From Gammaproteobacteria bacterium (GTDB taxonomy: Bacteria > Pseudomonadota > Gammaproteobacteria > HTCC5015): a stretch of 64,000 nucleotides of DNA. A program made the translations under genes and the position numbers. The number at the start of each line of letters is the position of its first letter. Positions within the stretch are counted from its first letter, which is position 1. Location of the stretch: contig JANQRI010000028.1 of the NCBI GenBank assembly GCA_028284675.1, positions 28,356 through 92,355 of the forward strand, read 5' to 3'. Of this stretch, positions 7,383 to 16,850 are shown piece after piece. Under the pieces are notes generated by a model, which saw only the letters and a program-made list of their open reading frames with translations, did no database searches and was not told the origin of the DNA.

Positions 7383-9707
7383 CTACCTTAAAAACCAGTC
7401 CAGCAAGGATTTACGACCACAGTCCACACTTGCGTCAGGCGCGGTGCCTATTATAAACGCCAATTGAACCGCATTGTCACATTTTACGCGACTTCGTTTA
7501 CCTGTTGGCAGGTCAATCCAGAGATGTTCAATATTCCCCGGCACCGTTGTCTGCAGCGGACGCGTACTGATTTGGGCGATTAAATCCATCCAGACCGGCA
7601 ATGCCCCGGTAGAGCCGGCCAGACCGGCGGATTCATTGTCATCCCGACCCACCCAAACCACTGCCAGATGCTGCCCGGTAAACCCCGCAAACCAACTGTC
7701 GCGATATTCATCGCTGGTACCGGTTTTGCCGGCTGCTTTCAGCGCAGGGAAACGCGCCCCCAACGCCTTCGCGGTACCCACTTCAACGACCTTTTGCAAC
7801 AAATCATTAATCAGATAAACAGAGGCATTATCCAGAGTTTGCCTGACCTGCAGGGAATAACGGGTCAGGCGGTTTCCGTCTGCGGTCAATACTTCACGAA
7901 CACTGCGTAATGGCACCCGAAATCCACCGGCAGCCAAGGTTTGGTACAGTTTTGTCACCTGTAATGGCGACAACTCCAACGCACCAAGTAACAACGACGG
8001 ATAAGCCGGCGGAGGCTCATCCAATCCCATGTTAAGCAATGTTTCAATCACCTCTTCAACACCAAGCTCAAGCCCCAAATGCGCGGTGGCGGCATTATAG
8101 GAGTACACCAGGCCATGGAATAATGGGATCTCACCGTGAAATGTTTGATCATAATTGGCCGGCTCCCACACCTGACCGGTCGGCAAAGCCAACTCTAAAG
8201 GTACATCTTCAATGATTGAGCTGGAATTATACGTATCCGGGCGACTTAACGCGGATAAATACACCGCGGGTTTTACTAATGAGCCGATCGGGCGTTTGGC
8301 ATCCAGTGCACGATTAAACCCGGCATAGCTGGGATCACGATCACCAACCATCGCGAGAACTTCCGCGGTATCACTGGAGCTGACAACCACTGAACCCTGC
8401 AAAGTCCCGGAGGAAAGGCCTCGATACCCTTCAAGTGTTTGCAAACGCTCGGACAACGCCCGCTCTGCAGCCTGCTGCACCAACGGATCCAACGTGGTAA
8501 AAATCCGCAACCCTTCACTGCGTAAATCTTCATCGCGATAATCATCCTGTAACTGCCGCTTTACCAAATCAACGAATGCCGGATAAGACGACACGGTAAA
8601 CGCACCACGCGGCCGCACTTCAAGCGGCGCCAGACGTGCCAACCGGGCCTCCTCATCAGTTAACATCTGTTCGGCCAGCATTTGCCCAATAACCAGATTA
8701 CGCCGTTGTACCGCCCGCTCGGGATGCCGCCAGGGATTATAATAGGAAGGGCCTTTTACGACGCCGACCAGAAACGCAACCTGTTCAAGGCTCAGTTCTG
8801 TCAGCGGGCGATCAAAATAAAAACGACTTGCCAATGCAAAGCCATGTATTGCCCGCTCACCTTCCTGGCCGAGATAAACCTCATTCAGATATGCCTCAAG
8901 AATATCCGGCTTGTCATAGTGCAACTCAAGCAACAAAGCCATTAATGCCTCTACCGCTTTACGCCGCAATGTACGCTCGTTACTGAGAAAAAAGTTTTTT
9001 ACCAGCTGCTGAGTCAGGGTGCTGCCACCCTGCACCGCCGCGCCGGCGCGCAAATTCGCGGCCATAGCCCTCACGATCGAGGTCGGCTTAAGACCATGGT
9101 GCTGATAAAAATCCTGGTCTTCTACCGCCAGCAATGCTTCGATTAACAACTGCGGCGCCTGATCAAGGCGAATCAGGTCACGATCCTCTTTATGCGACGG
9201 ATAGATGGTTGCAATCTGCGCCGGCTCCAAACGCAACAAACTCACTTCGGTACCCGTATTGATATCCAGAATCTCAACAACTTCAGAACCGGAAAACATG
9301 ACTGTAAGCTTGCGCGCCGGCTCCAGCGCATCCCAATAGGTAAATCCGCGGGTATTCAACACCACCGCACCACCCAAAATCTTGTAGGTCCCCGGAGCCT
9401 CGTCACCCTGACGATAATTCAAAAACTGCAATTCCTGCAGTAACGCTTTTTTATTCAGCGCCTGCCCGGCATAAATTTCCAGCGGACGTGCATACACACG
9501 TGCCGGCAATGCCCAGCGCTTGCCTTCAAATTTTTTACGAATTTGAGTATCAAGGTATACGCAATACAAAATTAACCCAAGCAGAATTGATACGAAAATA
9601 CCGCCGAGGCCAATATACCACTGCTGTCGTTTCGAGAGATTATGCTTAACGCCGCGCTTGCGACTACCGGGCTTTTTTTTCCTGCGTTTGTTTTTTTTAA
9701 GCGGCAT
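7383..9707 (-). CDS. mrcB: Penicillin-binding protein 1B, bifunctional glycosyltransferase/transpeptidase
   Basis: Class A PBP that polymerises and cross-links peptidoglycan in the periplasm. A lysine/arginine-rich cytoplasmic start (PLKKNKRRKKKPGSRKR) precedes one membrane anchor (IGLGGIFVSILLGLILYCVY). The GT51 domain shows EDQDFYQHHG (about residue 195) and QGGSTLTQQLVKN. The transpeptidase domain has SLVK (about 475), SYN (in VYSYNAATAH) and KTGT (about 660). The open frame reaches a TTG at 9761, but that region contains a good promoter on the same strand, so the ATG at 9707 is the likely start, giving 774 residues. The TPR lipoprotein gene follows after 88 bases. Confidence 0.95.
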   Translation of the reverse strand: MPLKKNKRRKKKPGSRKRGVKHNLSKRQQWYIGLGGIFVSILLGLILYCVYLDTQIRKKFEGKRWALPARVYARPLEIYAGQALNKKALLQELQFLNYRQGDEAPGTYKILGGAVVLNTRGFTYWDALEPARKLTVMFSGSEVVEILDINTGTEVSLLRLEPAQIATIYPSHKEDRDLIRLDQAPQLLIEALLAVEDQDFYQHHGLKPTSIVRAMAANLRAGAAVQGGSTLTQQLVKNFFLSNERTLRRKAVEALMALLLELHYDKPDILEAYLNEVYLGQEGERAIHGFALASRFYFDRPLTELSLEQVAFLVGVVKGPSYYNPWRHPERAVQRRNLVIGQMLAEQMLTDEEARLARLAPLEVRPRGAFTVSSYPAFVDLVKRQLQDDYRDEDLRSEGLRIFTTLDPLVQQAAERALSERLQTLEGYRGLSSGTLQGSVVVSSSDTAEVLAMVGDRDPSYAGFNRALDAKRPIGSLVKPAVYLSALSRPDTYNSSSIIEDVPLELALPTGQVWEPANYDQTFHGEIPLFHGLVYSYNAATAHLGLELGVEEVIETLLNMGLDEPPPAYPSLLLGALELSPLQVTKLYQTLAAGGFRVPLRSVREVLTADGNRLTRYSLQVRQTLDNASVYLINDLLQKVVEVGTAKALGARFPALKAAGKTGTSDEYRDSWFAGFTGQHLAVVWVGRDDNESAGLAGSTGALPVWMDLIAQISTRPLQTTVPGNIEHLWIDLPTGKRSRVKCDNAVQLAFIIGTAPDASVDCGRKSLLDWFLR

Positions 9708-9749
9708 AGGTTGGCTACAGGGTTGATTATCCCCCAAATTTGCGCCGAA

Positions 9750-9778
9750 ATTATAGCTCAACCGGCACAGTCAGTTAA
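9750..9778 (-). promoter_or_regulatory. Predicted sigma-70 promoter of mrcB
   Basis: On the minus strand a perfect TATAAT (9755-9750) is preceded by exactly 17 bases and TTAACT (9778-9773; 4 of 6 matches to TTGACA). Transcription would begin about 35 bases before the ATG at 9707. This placement argues against the TTG start at 9761. Confidence 0.6.
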
Positions 9779-9902
9779 AGAACAAAAAATCCGCTGCATT
9801 GACCACAAAACAATCTCCGACAGATGTTTAATGGTATTCCAAAATCTTTCGTGTTAGCCTAGCAAAAACTGTAACAGGGTTTGCATTTCGGAGAACCAGT
9901 GA

Positions 9903-12182
9903 ATGACGTTCACGGGCGGCAGTGAACATATTATTAATGCCGTATGGCTTGCCAAATTTTTTATTCTGCTTGGAATCTGCGGCATAGCAGGTTGGTATTA
10001 CACAACCACTTTTAAAACCGATTACAAACTTCGGGCCACCCTGGCCTTGATGCTGGGCCTACATATCATTCCCCTGCTGGCGGTTTTGCATGTCAGACTT
10101 TCCAGCGGATCTTTTTTGATCACCTCATTTGCATTCGGCCTGCTTGGATATCTCATTCATACAGCAGGTTCAAAGAATCAATCCTGCCATAATCGCAAAA
10201 CAGGCCTGCCAACCACCGCTTTATTCATTCTTACTCCAACCATAGCGTTTCTGATCGCCATTACAAAGTTGGGGATGATTTCGCACTGGGATCATATGCT
10301 TGCACCGGCAGTCTATGTTTTGGATTACGCCAAAACCGGCCACCCCTATTCAGAGTGGGTCTATAACCTGAACTATGGCCGCTGGGTGCTCTCTCAACAA
10401 ACTACAGCAATATCGCTTGATGCATTCGAAATGATATGGTTCGGCAGTTTCACCGCAACATTGTCAAAGTACGTCACACTGCTGCAGTTTTTGCTCATTG
10501 CCGCACTTGTAAGCAAGCCTTTACGTTGGCCGGCCGTTATTTTTTTAGCGGTGATATTTATTTTTGTGGTCGAACAAACCGTATTTTTCAGACCGCATAT
10601 TTATATCGGGCTACTACTTGTAATCATTATTTTACTCCAGCAAAAAAATGAAAAATCGTTTTTATCCTTAGCTATCTTATTCATTGCGATACTGCTGGCA
10701 AAACGCGACGGTTTAATAATAGCGCCGCTAATCGCGGTATTTTTCTTCAATCGCCGACTCAGCTTACTTATTGCTGCCATTGGAGTCCCGTTATTAATAC
10801 TTGGGGGCACCATTGCCAAAATCGGCGGCGAACCAGTCGCAGCACTGTTATGGAAAAGCATAATAGAAGGTTCCACTTTAACATCAACAACAATGCTGCT
10901 TTCCAAACAAAACTTTTATCTGCCATTACTGTTTTCATGTATCGTTTATTTTCTGTTTAGAAAAAAATTAAAACTGGATAATATCTTTATATCGATACTG
11001 GCCGTATCTGCGGTAATATTTCTCTCAGCGATTATCCTGACAGGCAACGACCAATACAATTTTGGGACAATTAACCGAAAAATCACCTATTTTCTAATGC
11101 CGGTCATCGCATTGCTTGTTTATCAAATCAGCGATCACATTTTCAAAAACCAAACTTCAAGCACGCTCTATCAATCTGCACGCGCATTTATCACCAACTT
11201 CAAAATTGATACGATACCCCCTAAAGAAAAAATAATAGCGGCAGTAAAATTCAGCTGCATCGTATTTATTGTATATTCAGTGATAATATCAACCGTTCCG
11301 CTCGCCACTCATTTGAACTACAGTTACAAAAACACTGTGGGCTGGACCCGTTCGGTGGTTGAGAATGTCGACCTTTACCGGTCATTCTTTCCAAAGTCCG
11401 CGAATTTAAAGATCGGTTTCTTTTACGAAGACCCGAAATCATTTAAGTCCACACCTTTTAAAGACCTGAACTTGTATAAATTTCCGTTTGTACAAGCTTA
11501 CAATGGTGAAGATTTAAATATCTCAGACCAGATTGATGATTTAAAAGACCGGGACGTGGTATTCGTATCTCACGAAGTCGATAAACCAAGCTGCAAGCAA
11601 CTGGCCGACGCACTGGAACTTCCGATCAGGCATTTATACGGCGGAATGAAAGTATTGTTATCAGAAAAAGGCCTGCATTATTTTAATAAAAAATACATTT
11701 TCACCAAACTGGATGGCACGCCGGTTGATGACTTTCTGACTGAAATATTTCTACAGGAAGACAATATCAAATGGAACACCAATGACGGGTTCAGATCTTA
11801 TTTCACAACCTGGAACCCCACATATTATCAGTATAAAGTGGTATGGCCTGCTGATGAAAAATCCTGGGCAGCGCCCGCAAAGTTTACACTGAAAAACCCC
11901 GGTAAACTGTATATACAGGCCATCTCATTTAAACCACATCACTTGGGGGATAAGCTGCCGACATCAATTGAAGTGGAAACCCCAGCAGGGTCTGCCCATT
12001 ATGAACTGGAGTCTTTGTCTTCTTCTAAACCGTTTTTTATACCTGTCCAGACCCGCGGCCCGGTTACATTAAGAATGTATGGCGATGGAGAAGCCAGCCC
12101 GTTTTGGAAGGCTCCGTATTTCAGCATATTCAACATATCGGCATTAGCCTTATGCGAGACCCCACATTGCAAGCTGAATTAG
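9903..12182 (+). CDS. Large polytopic membrane protein, GT-C glycosyltransferase-like
   Basis: 759 residues with roughly a dozen hydrophobic segments in the first ~480 residues and a soluble, probably periplasmic, C-terminal domain of about 280 residues. An extracytoplasmic acidic segment after an early helix reads GMISHWDHMLAPAVYV, reminiscent of the Asp-containing first loop of GT-C enzymes that use polyprenyl-linked sugars. The assignment rests on topology and this loop only; I do not recognise a named family. The ATG at 9903 has GGAGAA about 10 bases upstream. Base composition is AT-richer than in neighbouring housekeeping genes. The gene is divergent from mrcB and its last 4 bases overlap the end of the convergent EAL-HDOD gene. 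Confidence 0.72.
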   Translation: MTFTGGSEHIINAVWLAKFFILLGICGIAGWYYTTTFKTDYKLRATLALMLGLHIIPLLAVLHVRLSSGSFLITSFAFGLLGYLIHTAGSKNQSCHNRKTGLPTTALFILTPTIAFLIAITKLGMISHWDHMLAPAVYVLDYAKTGHPYSEWVYNLNYGRWVLSQQTTAISLDAFEMIWFGSFTATLSKYVTLLQFLLIAALVSKPLRWPAVIFLAVIFIFVVEQTVFFRPHIYIGLLLVIIILLQQKNEKSFLSLAILFIAILLAKRDGLIIAPLIAVFFFNRRLSLLIAAIGVPLLILGGTIAKIGGEPVAALLWKSIIEGSTLTSTTMLLSKQNFYLPLLFSCIVYFLFRKKLKLDNIFISILAVSAVIFLSAIILTGNDQYNFGTINRKITYFLMPVIALLVYQISDHIFKNQTSSTLYQSARAFITNFKIDTIPPKEKIIAAVKFSCIVFIVYSVIISTVPLATHLNYSYKNTVGWTRSVVENVDLYRSFFPKSANLKIGFFYEDPKSFKSTPFKDLNLYKFPFVQAYNGEDLNISDQIDDLKDRDVVFVSHEVDKPSCKQLADALELPIRHLYGGMKVLLSEKGLHYFNKKYIFTKLDGTPVDDFLTEIFLQEDNIKWNTNDGFRSYFTTWNPTYYQYKVVWPADEKSWAAPAKFTLKNPGKLYIQAISFKPHHLGDKLPTSIEVETPAGSAHYELESLSSSKPFFIPVQTRGPVTLRMYGDGEASPFWKAPYFSIFNISALALCETPHCKLN

Positions 12183-13417
12183 AGCGTACTCATCAGATCA
12201 GTTGCCCAAATAAAAGCTTTGTAAGAAGACTCGGAGATAGCCTCTGCATCCACGGAGTGAAACCGCATTTTTTCCCAGTTGGATTTTTCACAGTTAACAA
12301 CACATTCCAGCGCTTCACCCATCGGCCCGTTCTTATTTAATATTGCTGACTTAATTTCATCGCTTAACGGTAACTCAGCCAGAATCTTTTCAAGCGGCTG
12401 TTGCAGCAAGGTATCCAATGCCGAAAACAAGCCCACGGTAAAATAGCTCTCTAACGGCTGCAAGTTTGCATGTTCTGCCAGCAACTCACACATCCTCGCC
12501 CGTACCACAGTCAACTCCAATAATGCGACCGGACAATCATCCATACTGCTTAATGCCAGCATCGCAACCCAGCTACGCAGGCGGTCCCGGCCAATTAACA
12601 CCAATGCCTGCTGAATTGATTCCACTTCATTCGGCAAACCAAAGAACGTCGAGTTAATCAGCTTCATCAATTTATAGCTGATAGAAACATCCCGACTGAC
12701 AACATTTTCGGTTTGATTAAAATCAAAATCGTCTTTATATAAAATCGACAACAGGCTCATCACCACCAATTTACTGCTGGACAGGCTTTTGGTTGCATAG
12801 GTTTGCGGCTTCGCCAGCAAATAACCCTGGCAATATGAAAACCCCATATCACGGTAATAATCAAACTCCTGGCGATTTTCGACCTTTAATGACAGCAACG
12901 AAAGGTTTTTGAATTTTTTAATTTGTTTAACAAACTTACTTAATGCGGCCTGATCAACATGGCGCACATCGACTTTCAGAATATCCACTACCGACAATAG
13001 CGGCAAAATCGCTTCATGGAATTTAAAATTATCGATCGCAAGCTTAAAGCCGGCAGCCTTCAGCTTATGGATATCCCCGATAGCCGCCGCAGTAATCTGC
13101 AGGTCACCCGGAATTTCCAGAATAATCCGCTCCTGGGGCAACGGCAAAGTATGCGCTTTGCCCAAAAACCACTCGGATAAATTGATTGCAGCAAGCCGTT
13201 TACCGACCAGATTCTCCAGCCCCATATCCAGAAAACTGTTCAGCATTACCTCAGCCGTGGCGTTGTCTTTGCCAATTTCTTCAATGCTTTGATCATGGGA
13301 GCGAAACAGCAACTCATACGCGTAAATGCCCATCTGTTTATTATAGATGGGCTGACGCGCAACCATGACCTCTTTAAAAAAATCGCTTTGCTGCTCGGTG
13401 TTTTCGGCAACACTCAT
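12179..13417 (-). CDS. EAL-HDOD signalling protein (YuxH type), degenerate EAL
   Basis: 412 residues: an N-terminal EAL domain (about 15-215) and a C-terminal HDOD domain (about 220-400). The EAL motif is replaced by YELLFRS, the metal-binding DDFG is replaced by IDNFKF, and the C-terminal signature reads CQGYLLAKP. These changes make phosphodiesterase activity unlikely; such proteins are usually c-di-GMP effectors or scaffolds. HDOD domains lack the HD catalytic pair and are found in signalling hubs for motility and natural competence. Both domains are complete. The gene lies 73 bases downstream of the SIMPL gene on the same strand. Confidence 0.88.
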   Translation of the reverse strand: MSVAENTEQQSDFFKEVMVARQPIYNKQMGIYAYELLFRSHDQSIEEIGKDNATAEVMLNSFLDMGLENLVGKRLAAINLSEWFLGKAHTLPLPQERIILEIPGDLQITAAAIGDIHKLKAAGFKLAIDNFKFHEAILPLLSVVDILKVDVRHVDQAALSKFVKQIKKFKNLSLLSLKVENRQEFDYYRDMGFSYCQGYLLAKPQTYATKSLSSSKLVVMSLLSILYKDDFDFNQTENVVSRDVSISYKLMKLINSTFFGLPNEVESIQQALVLIGRDRLRSWVAMLALSSMDDCPVALLELTVVRARMCELLAEHANLQPLESYFTVGLFSALDTLLQQPLEKILAELPLSDEIKSAILNKNGPMGEALECVVNCEKSNWEKMRFHSVDAEAISESSYKAFIWATDLMSTL

Positions 13418-13490
13418 CGGCTGGTTTCCAGATTTAAGGAGCTACCCGGAAACTATCGACCTTTAAGACAAAGTGCTTTAATTCAGCACA

Positions 13491-14177
13491 TTATTGCAGG
13501 CGAATACTACCATTCGCGGTTACGGTTAATTCACTGCTGCCGGCTTCAACCGCGGGCGCGGCGGCCGCTTTGGAAAACATCACAGACTCATCCTGACGGG
13601 CATAGACTCTTGGGCGATACTGCCCATGAGTGTTGATATTCAGGCGAACAACTTCATAGGACTTGGCCGACATGGTTTTACGCACCAGTTCGGATCGCGC
13701 CTTGAACGCCTGCAAAGCCTGTTTGATCAATGCATCCTCGGCTTTTTTACGCGTTTCGGCGGTCGGTTTAAAGCGCATATTCTTAACCTGCAAACGTTTT
13801 TGCAGCTTGCCGACCATATCGCTTAATGCCGGGATATCGGCGCTTTTAATCTCAAGCTGCTGGGATGCGCGCCAGCCGCTGACGCGTTGTTTTTCGTAAA
13901 CCGGATAAGAGGTATATGCAAGACTCCGCGCTTTTAAAGCTGATTTGTTTTTAAGCTGCTGTAACGCCCATTTCATATCCGTGTTGACCGCAGTTGCGAG
14001 GGCGGCCGGATTAACATGCTGCTTTTCCACCGCAAGCAATACATGCATTTCATCATTATCAACTTCCGCGCTGGCCTGCGCTTCCAGGCTGAATACATTA
14101 AACAGCTGCTCATTATCCGCAAAAACCGAGAAGCTTGCGCAACACAGTAAAAACATCACACTCAGGTGTTTTTTCAT
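13491..14177 (-). CDS. SIMPL-domain (DUF541) periplasmic protein
   Basis: 228 residues with a clear signal peptide (MKKHLSVMFLLCCASFSVFA-D). The remainder matches the SIMPL/DUF541 layout: a first half beginning FSLEAQASAEVDNDEMHV, paired segments such as AYTSYPVYEKQRVSGWRASQ, and a closing SELTVTANGSIRLQ strand. Members form oligomeric periplasmic or outer-membrane assemblies of poorly known role; an oxidative-stress link is reported for some. The gene begins 24 bases after the clpB stop, so it may be read through from the clpB heat-shock promoter. Confidence 0.85.
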   Translation of the reverse strand: MKKHLSVMFLLCCASFSVFADNEQLFNVFSLEAQASAEVDNDEMHVLLAVEKQHVNPAALATAVNTDMKWALQQLKNKSALKARSLAYTSYPVYEKQRVSGWRASQQLEIKSADIPALSDMVGKLQKRLQVKNMRFKPTAETRKKAEDALIKQALQAFKARSELVRKTMSAKSYEVVRLNINTHGQYRPRVYARQDESVMFSKAAAAPAVEAGSSELTVTANGSIRLQ

Positions 14178-14201
14178 ATCTCCCCCAATATCTTCAGATT
14201 G

Positions 14202-16790
14202 TTATGTGCCGGACGCAGTAAACTCAAAACCCAGATCATGCGCATCAACCGTGATGGTTTCACCGGCGGTAAATTTCCCTTCCAATATATTTTTTGCCAA
14301 CGGATTTTCAATATGCTGCTGAATCGCACGTTTCAACGGTCTCGCACCGTACACCGGATCGAAGCCGGTCTCACTGAGCCGGTCCAGCGCTTTATCGCTG
14401 ACCGCAAGATTAATATCACGCTCAGCCAGCCGCTTGCGCAAATAATCTAACTGAATATCAGCAATTTTGCGAATCTGTTCTTTCGCGAGCGGGTGAAATA
14501 CCACAGCCTCATCAACGCGGTTGATAAACTCAGGCCGAAAATGATTCCCAACAATTTCCATGACCGCGGATTTCATTTGCTGATAATTGCCTTCCCCGGC
14601 CAGATCCTGAATTTCCTGGCTGCCGAGATTCGATGTCATCACGATCACGGTGTTACGGAAGTCCACCGTACGACCATGGCCATCGGTCAGACGGCCGTCA
14701 TCCAGCACTTGCAACAGAATATTGAACACATCCGGATGTGATTTTTCTATTTCGTCGAGCAGAATCACCGAATACGGTTTACGCCGCACCGCTTCGGTCA
14801 GATAACCGCCTTCTTCATAGCCGACATAACCGGGCGGTGCACCAATCAACCGCGCGACCGAATGCTTCTCCATAAATTCGGACATATCGATCCGCACCAT
14901 CGCCTCTTCGGTATCAAACAGAAACTCCGCCAATGCTTTGGTCAATTCGGTTTTACCGACACCGGTCGGCCCCAAAAATAAAAACGAACCGTTCGGCCGG
15001 TTCGGATCAGCCAAACCCGCGCGTGAGCGCCGAATCGCATTCGATACCGCATCCACTGCTTCGGTTTGTCCGATTACACGCTTAGCCAACGCGTCCTCCA
15101 TCCGTAGCAGTTTATCGCGTTCACCTTCAAGCATTTTGGCCACCGGAATACCGGTCCATTTGGACACCACTTCAGCAACCTCATCTTCGGTAACCTTATT
15201 GCGTAATAAACGCGCACCTTCCTGCGCGGCAGTCTCATTTCCGGAGGCCTGTAATTGTTTTTCCAGCACCGGAATATGTCCATACTGCAGTTCCGACATA
15301 CGCGCCAGATCACCGGCCCGACGCGCGGTTTCGAGTTCCACCCGGGCCCGGTCCAGCGCCTCTTTAATATGCGCGGCACCTTCGACTGCAGACTTCTCGG
15401 CTTTCCAGATTTCCTCCAGATCCGCGTATTGCTTTTCCAGTTCGGCAACTTCCTGCTCCAATACCTCCAGGCGCTTTTTTGATGCCTCATCCGATTCTTT
15501 TTTTAAGGCTTCGCGTTCAATCTTCAACTGAATCAAACGCCGGTCGAGTTTATCCATTTGCTCAGGCTTGGAATCAATTTCCATCCGAATGCGACTTGCA
15601 GCCTCGTCAATCAAATCAATCGCCTTATCGGGCAACTGCCGGTCGGTGATATAGCGGTGTGACAGGGTCGCGGCCGACACAATCGCCGGATCAGTGATAT
15701 CCACGCCATGATGGACTTCATAGCGTTCTTTTAAACCACGCAAAATCGCAATCGTATCCGCAACACCCGGCTCATCGACCAGAATTTTTTGAAAGCGCCG
15801 CTCCAAGGCTGCATCTTTTTCAATATTTTCGCGATATTCATCCAAAGTTGTCGCGCCAATGCAATGCAGTTCGCCGCGCGCAAGCGCCGGCTTTAACATA
15901 TTACCGGCATCCATTGCGCCTTCGGCTTTGCCGGCACCGACCATCGTATGAATTTCATCGATAAACAGCACAATCTGACCTTCCTGTTTCGCCAGATCTT
16001 TCAACACCGCTTTCAAACGTTCTTCAAATTCGCCGCGATATTTCGCGCCGGCAATCAATGCGCCCAGATCCAGCGACAACAGCCGTTTGTTTTTCAATCC
16101 TTCGGGCACTTCACCGTTTACAATTCGCTGTGCAAGACCTTCAACGATCGCGGTCTTGCCGACACCGGGCTCACCGATCAATACGGGATTGTTTTTTGTA
16201 CGCCGTTGCAACACCTGAACCGCGCGCCGGATTTCATCATCGCGCCCGATCACCGGATCAAGCTTGTTCTGCTCGGCCCGCTCGGTCAGATCAATCGTGT
16301 ATTTTTGTAAGGCCTGACGGCTGTCTTCCGCGTTCGGGTCACTGACCGTCTCACCGCTGCGCAATTCATTGATTAATGTTTCAATCCGGTCTTTGCGCAC
16401 CCCGGCTTTTTTCAGCATATCCGTCAACGCGCCGCCGACCTCCAGCACCGCGAGCAAAAACAATTCGCTGGAGATAAACTGATCTTTGCGCTGTTGCGCA
16501 AGCTTATCGGTCACATTGAACACGCGACCCAGATCATTGGATACCTGAACATCACCGGCATTACCCTGAATCTGTGGTTGCCGGTCCAGGTATTCATTGA
16601 TTTGCGAACGCAATAAATTAACGTTCACATCGGCCCGGATCAGCAAATGCCGTATCGAGCTGTCCTGCTGATTTAGCATCGCCGCCATTAAATGGACCGG
16701 CTCGATAAACTGATGATCACGACCAATCGCCAGCGACTGCGCATCGCTAAGCGCCATTTGCAGTTTATTGGTGAATTTTTCCATTCGCAT
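14202..16790 (-). CDS. clpB: Protein disaggregase ClpB (Hsp104 family)
   Basis: ATP-driven unfoldase that, together with DnaK, rescues aggregated proteins. All parts are present: the N-terminal Clp-N repeats, first AAA+ module with GEPGVGKTA (about residue 200), a long coiled-coil middle domain (VLEQEVAELEKQYADLEE), second AAA+ module with GPTGVGKTE (about 600), and the C-terminal D2 domain. The ATG at 16790 (MRMEKFTNKLQ) fits ClpB homologues; the frame opens at a TTG at 16802, but those codons contain the ribosome-binding GAGG. The length of 862 residues is normal. A heat-shock promoter lies at the end of the upstream giant gene A. Confidence 0.97.
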   Translation of the reverse strand: MRMEKFTNKLQMALSDAQSLAIGRDHQFIEPVHLMAAMLNQQDSSIRHLLIRADVNVNLLRSQINEYLDRQPQIQGNAGDVQVSNDLGRVFNVTDKLAQQRKDQFISSELFLLAVLEVGGALTDMLKKAGVRKDRIETLINELRSGETVSDPNAEDSRQALQKYTIDLTERAEQNKLDPVIGRDDEIRRAVQVLQRRTKNNPVLIGEPGVGKTAIVEGLAQRIVNGEVPEGLKNKRLLSLDLGALIAGAKYRGEFEERLKAVLKDLAKQEGQIVLFIDEIHTMVGAGKAEGAMDAGNMLKPALARGELHCIGATTLDEYRENIEKDAALERRFQKILVDEPGVADTIAILRGLKERYEVHHGVDITDPAIVSAATLSHRYITDRQLPDKAIDLIDEAASRIRMEIDSKPEQMDKLDRRLIQLKIEREALKKESDEASKKRLEVLEQEVAELEKQYADLEEIWKAEKSAVEGAAHIKEALDRARVELETARRAGDLARMSELQYGHIPVLEKQLQASGNETAAQEGARLLRNKVTEDEVAEVVSKWTGIPVAKMLEGERDKLLRMEDALAKRVIGQTEAVDAVSNAIRRSRAGLADPNRPNGSFLFLGPTGVGKTELTKALAEFLFDTEEAMVRIDMSEFMEKHSVARLIGAPPGYVGYEEGGYLTEAVRRKPYSVILLDEIEKSHPDVFNILLQVLDDGRLTDGHGRTVDFRNTVIVMTSNLGSQEIQDLAGEGNYQQMKSAVMEIVGNHFRPEFINRVDEAVVFHPLAKEQIRKIADIQLDYLRKRLAERDINLAVSDKALDRLSETGFDPVYGARPLKRAIQQHIENPLAKNILEGKFTAGETITVDAHDLGFEFTASGT

Positions 16791-16823
16791 ATTCGGCCTC
16801 AATTACCGGGATATGCGTTTATT

Positions 16824-16850
16824 ATGCGGGCAATCGTTAATCTTTCAAGG
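16824..16850 (-). promoter_or_regulatory. Sigma-32 (RpoH) heat-shock promoter of clpB
   Basis: On the minus strand CTTGAAA (16849-16843) is followed after 13 bases by CCGCAT (16829-16824), close to the RpoH consensus CTTGAAA / CCCCAT. The -35 element contains the TGA stop codon of giant gene A (16847-16845). Transcription would begin about 25-30 bases before the clpB ATG. Confidence 0.75.

Noticed and set aside
14938..15531. 197-residue open frame on the plus strand inside clpB
   Set aside because: It is the antisense shadow of the highly conserved clpB middle region, with Ser/Arg-rich low-complexity translation and no ribosome-binding site.
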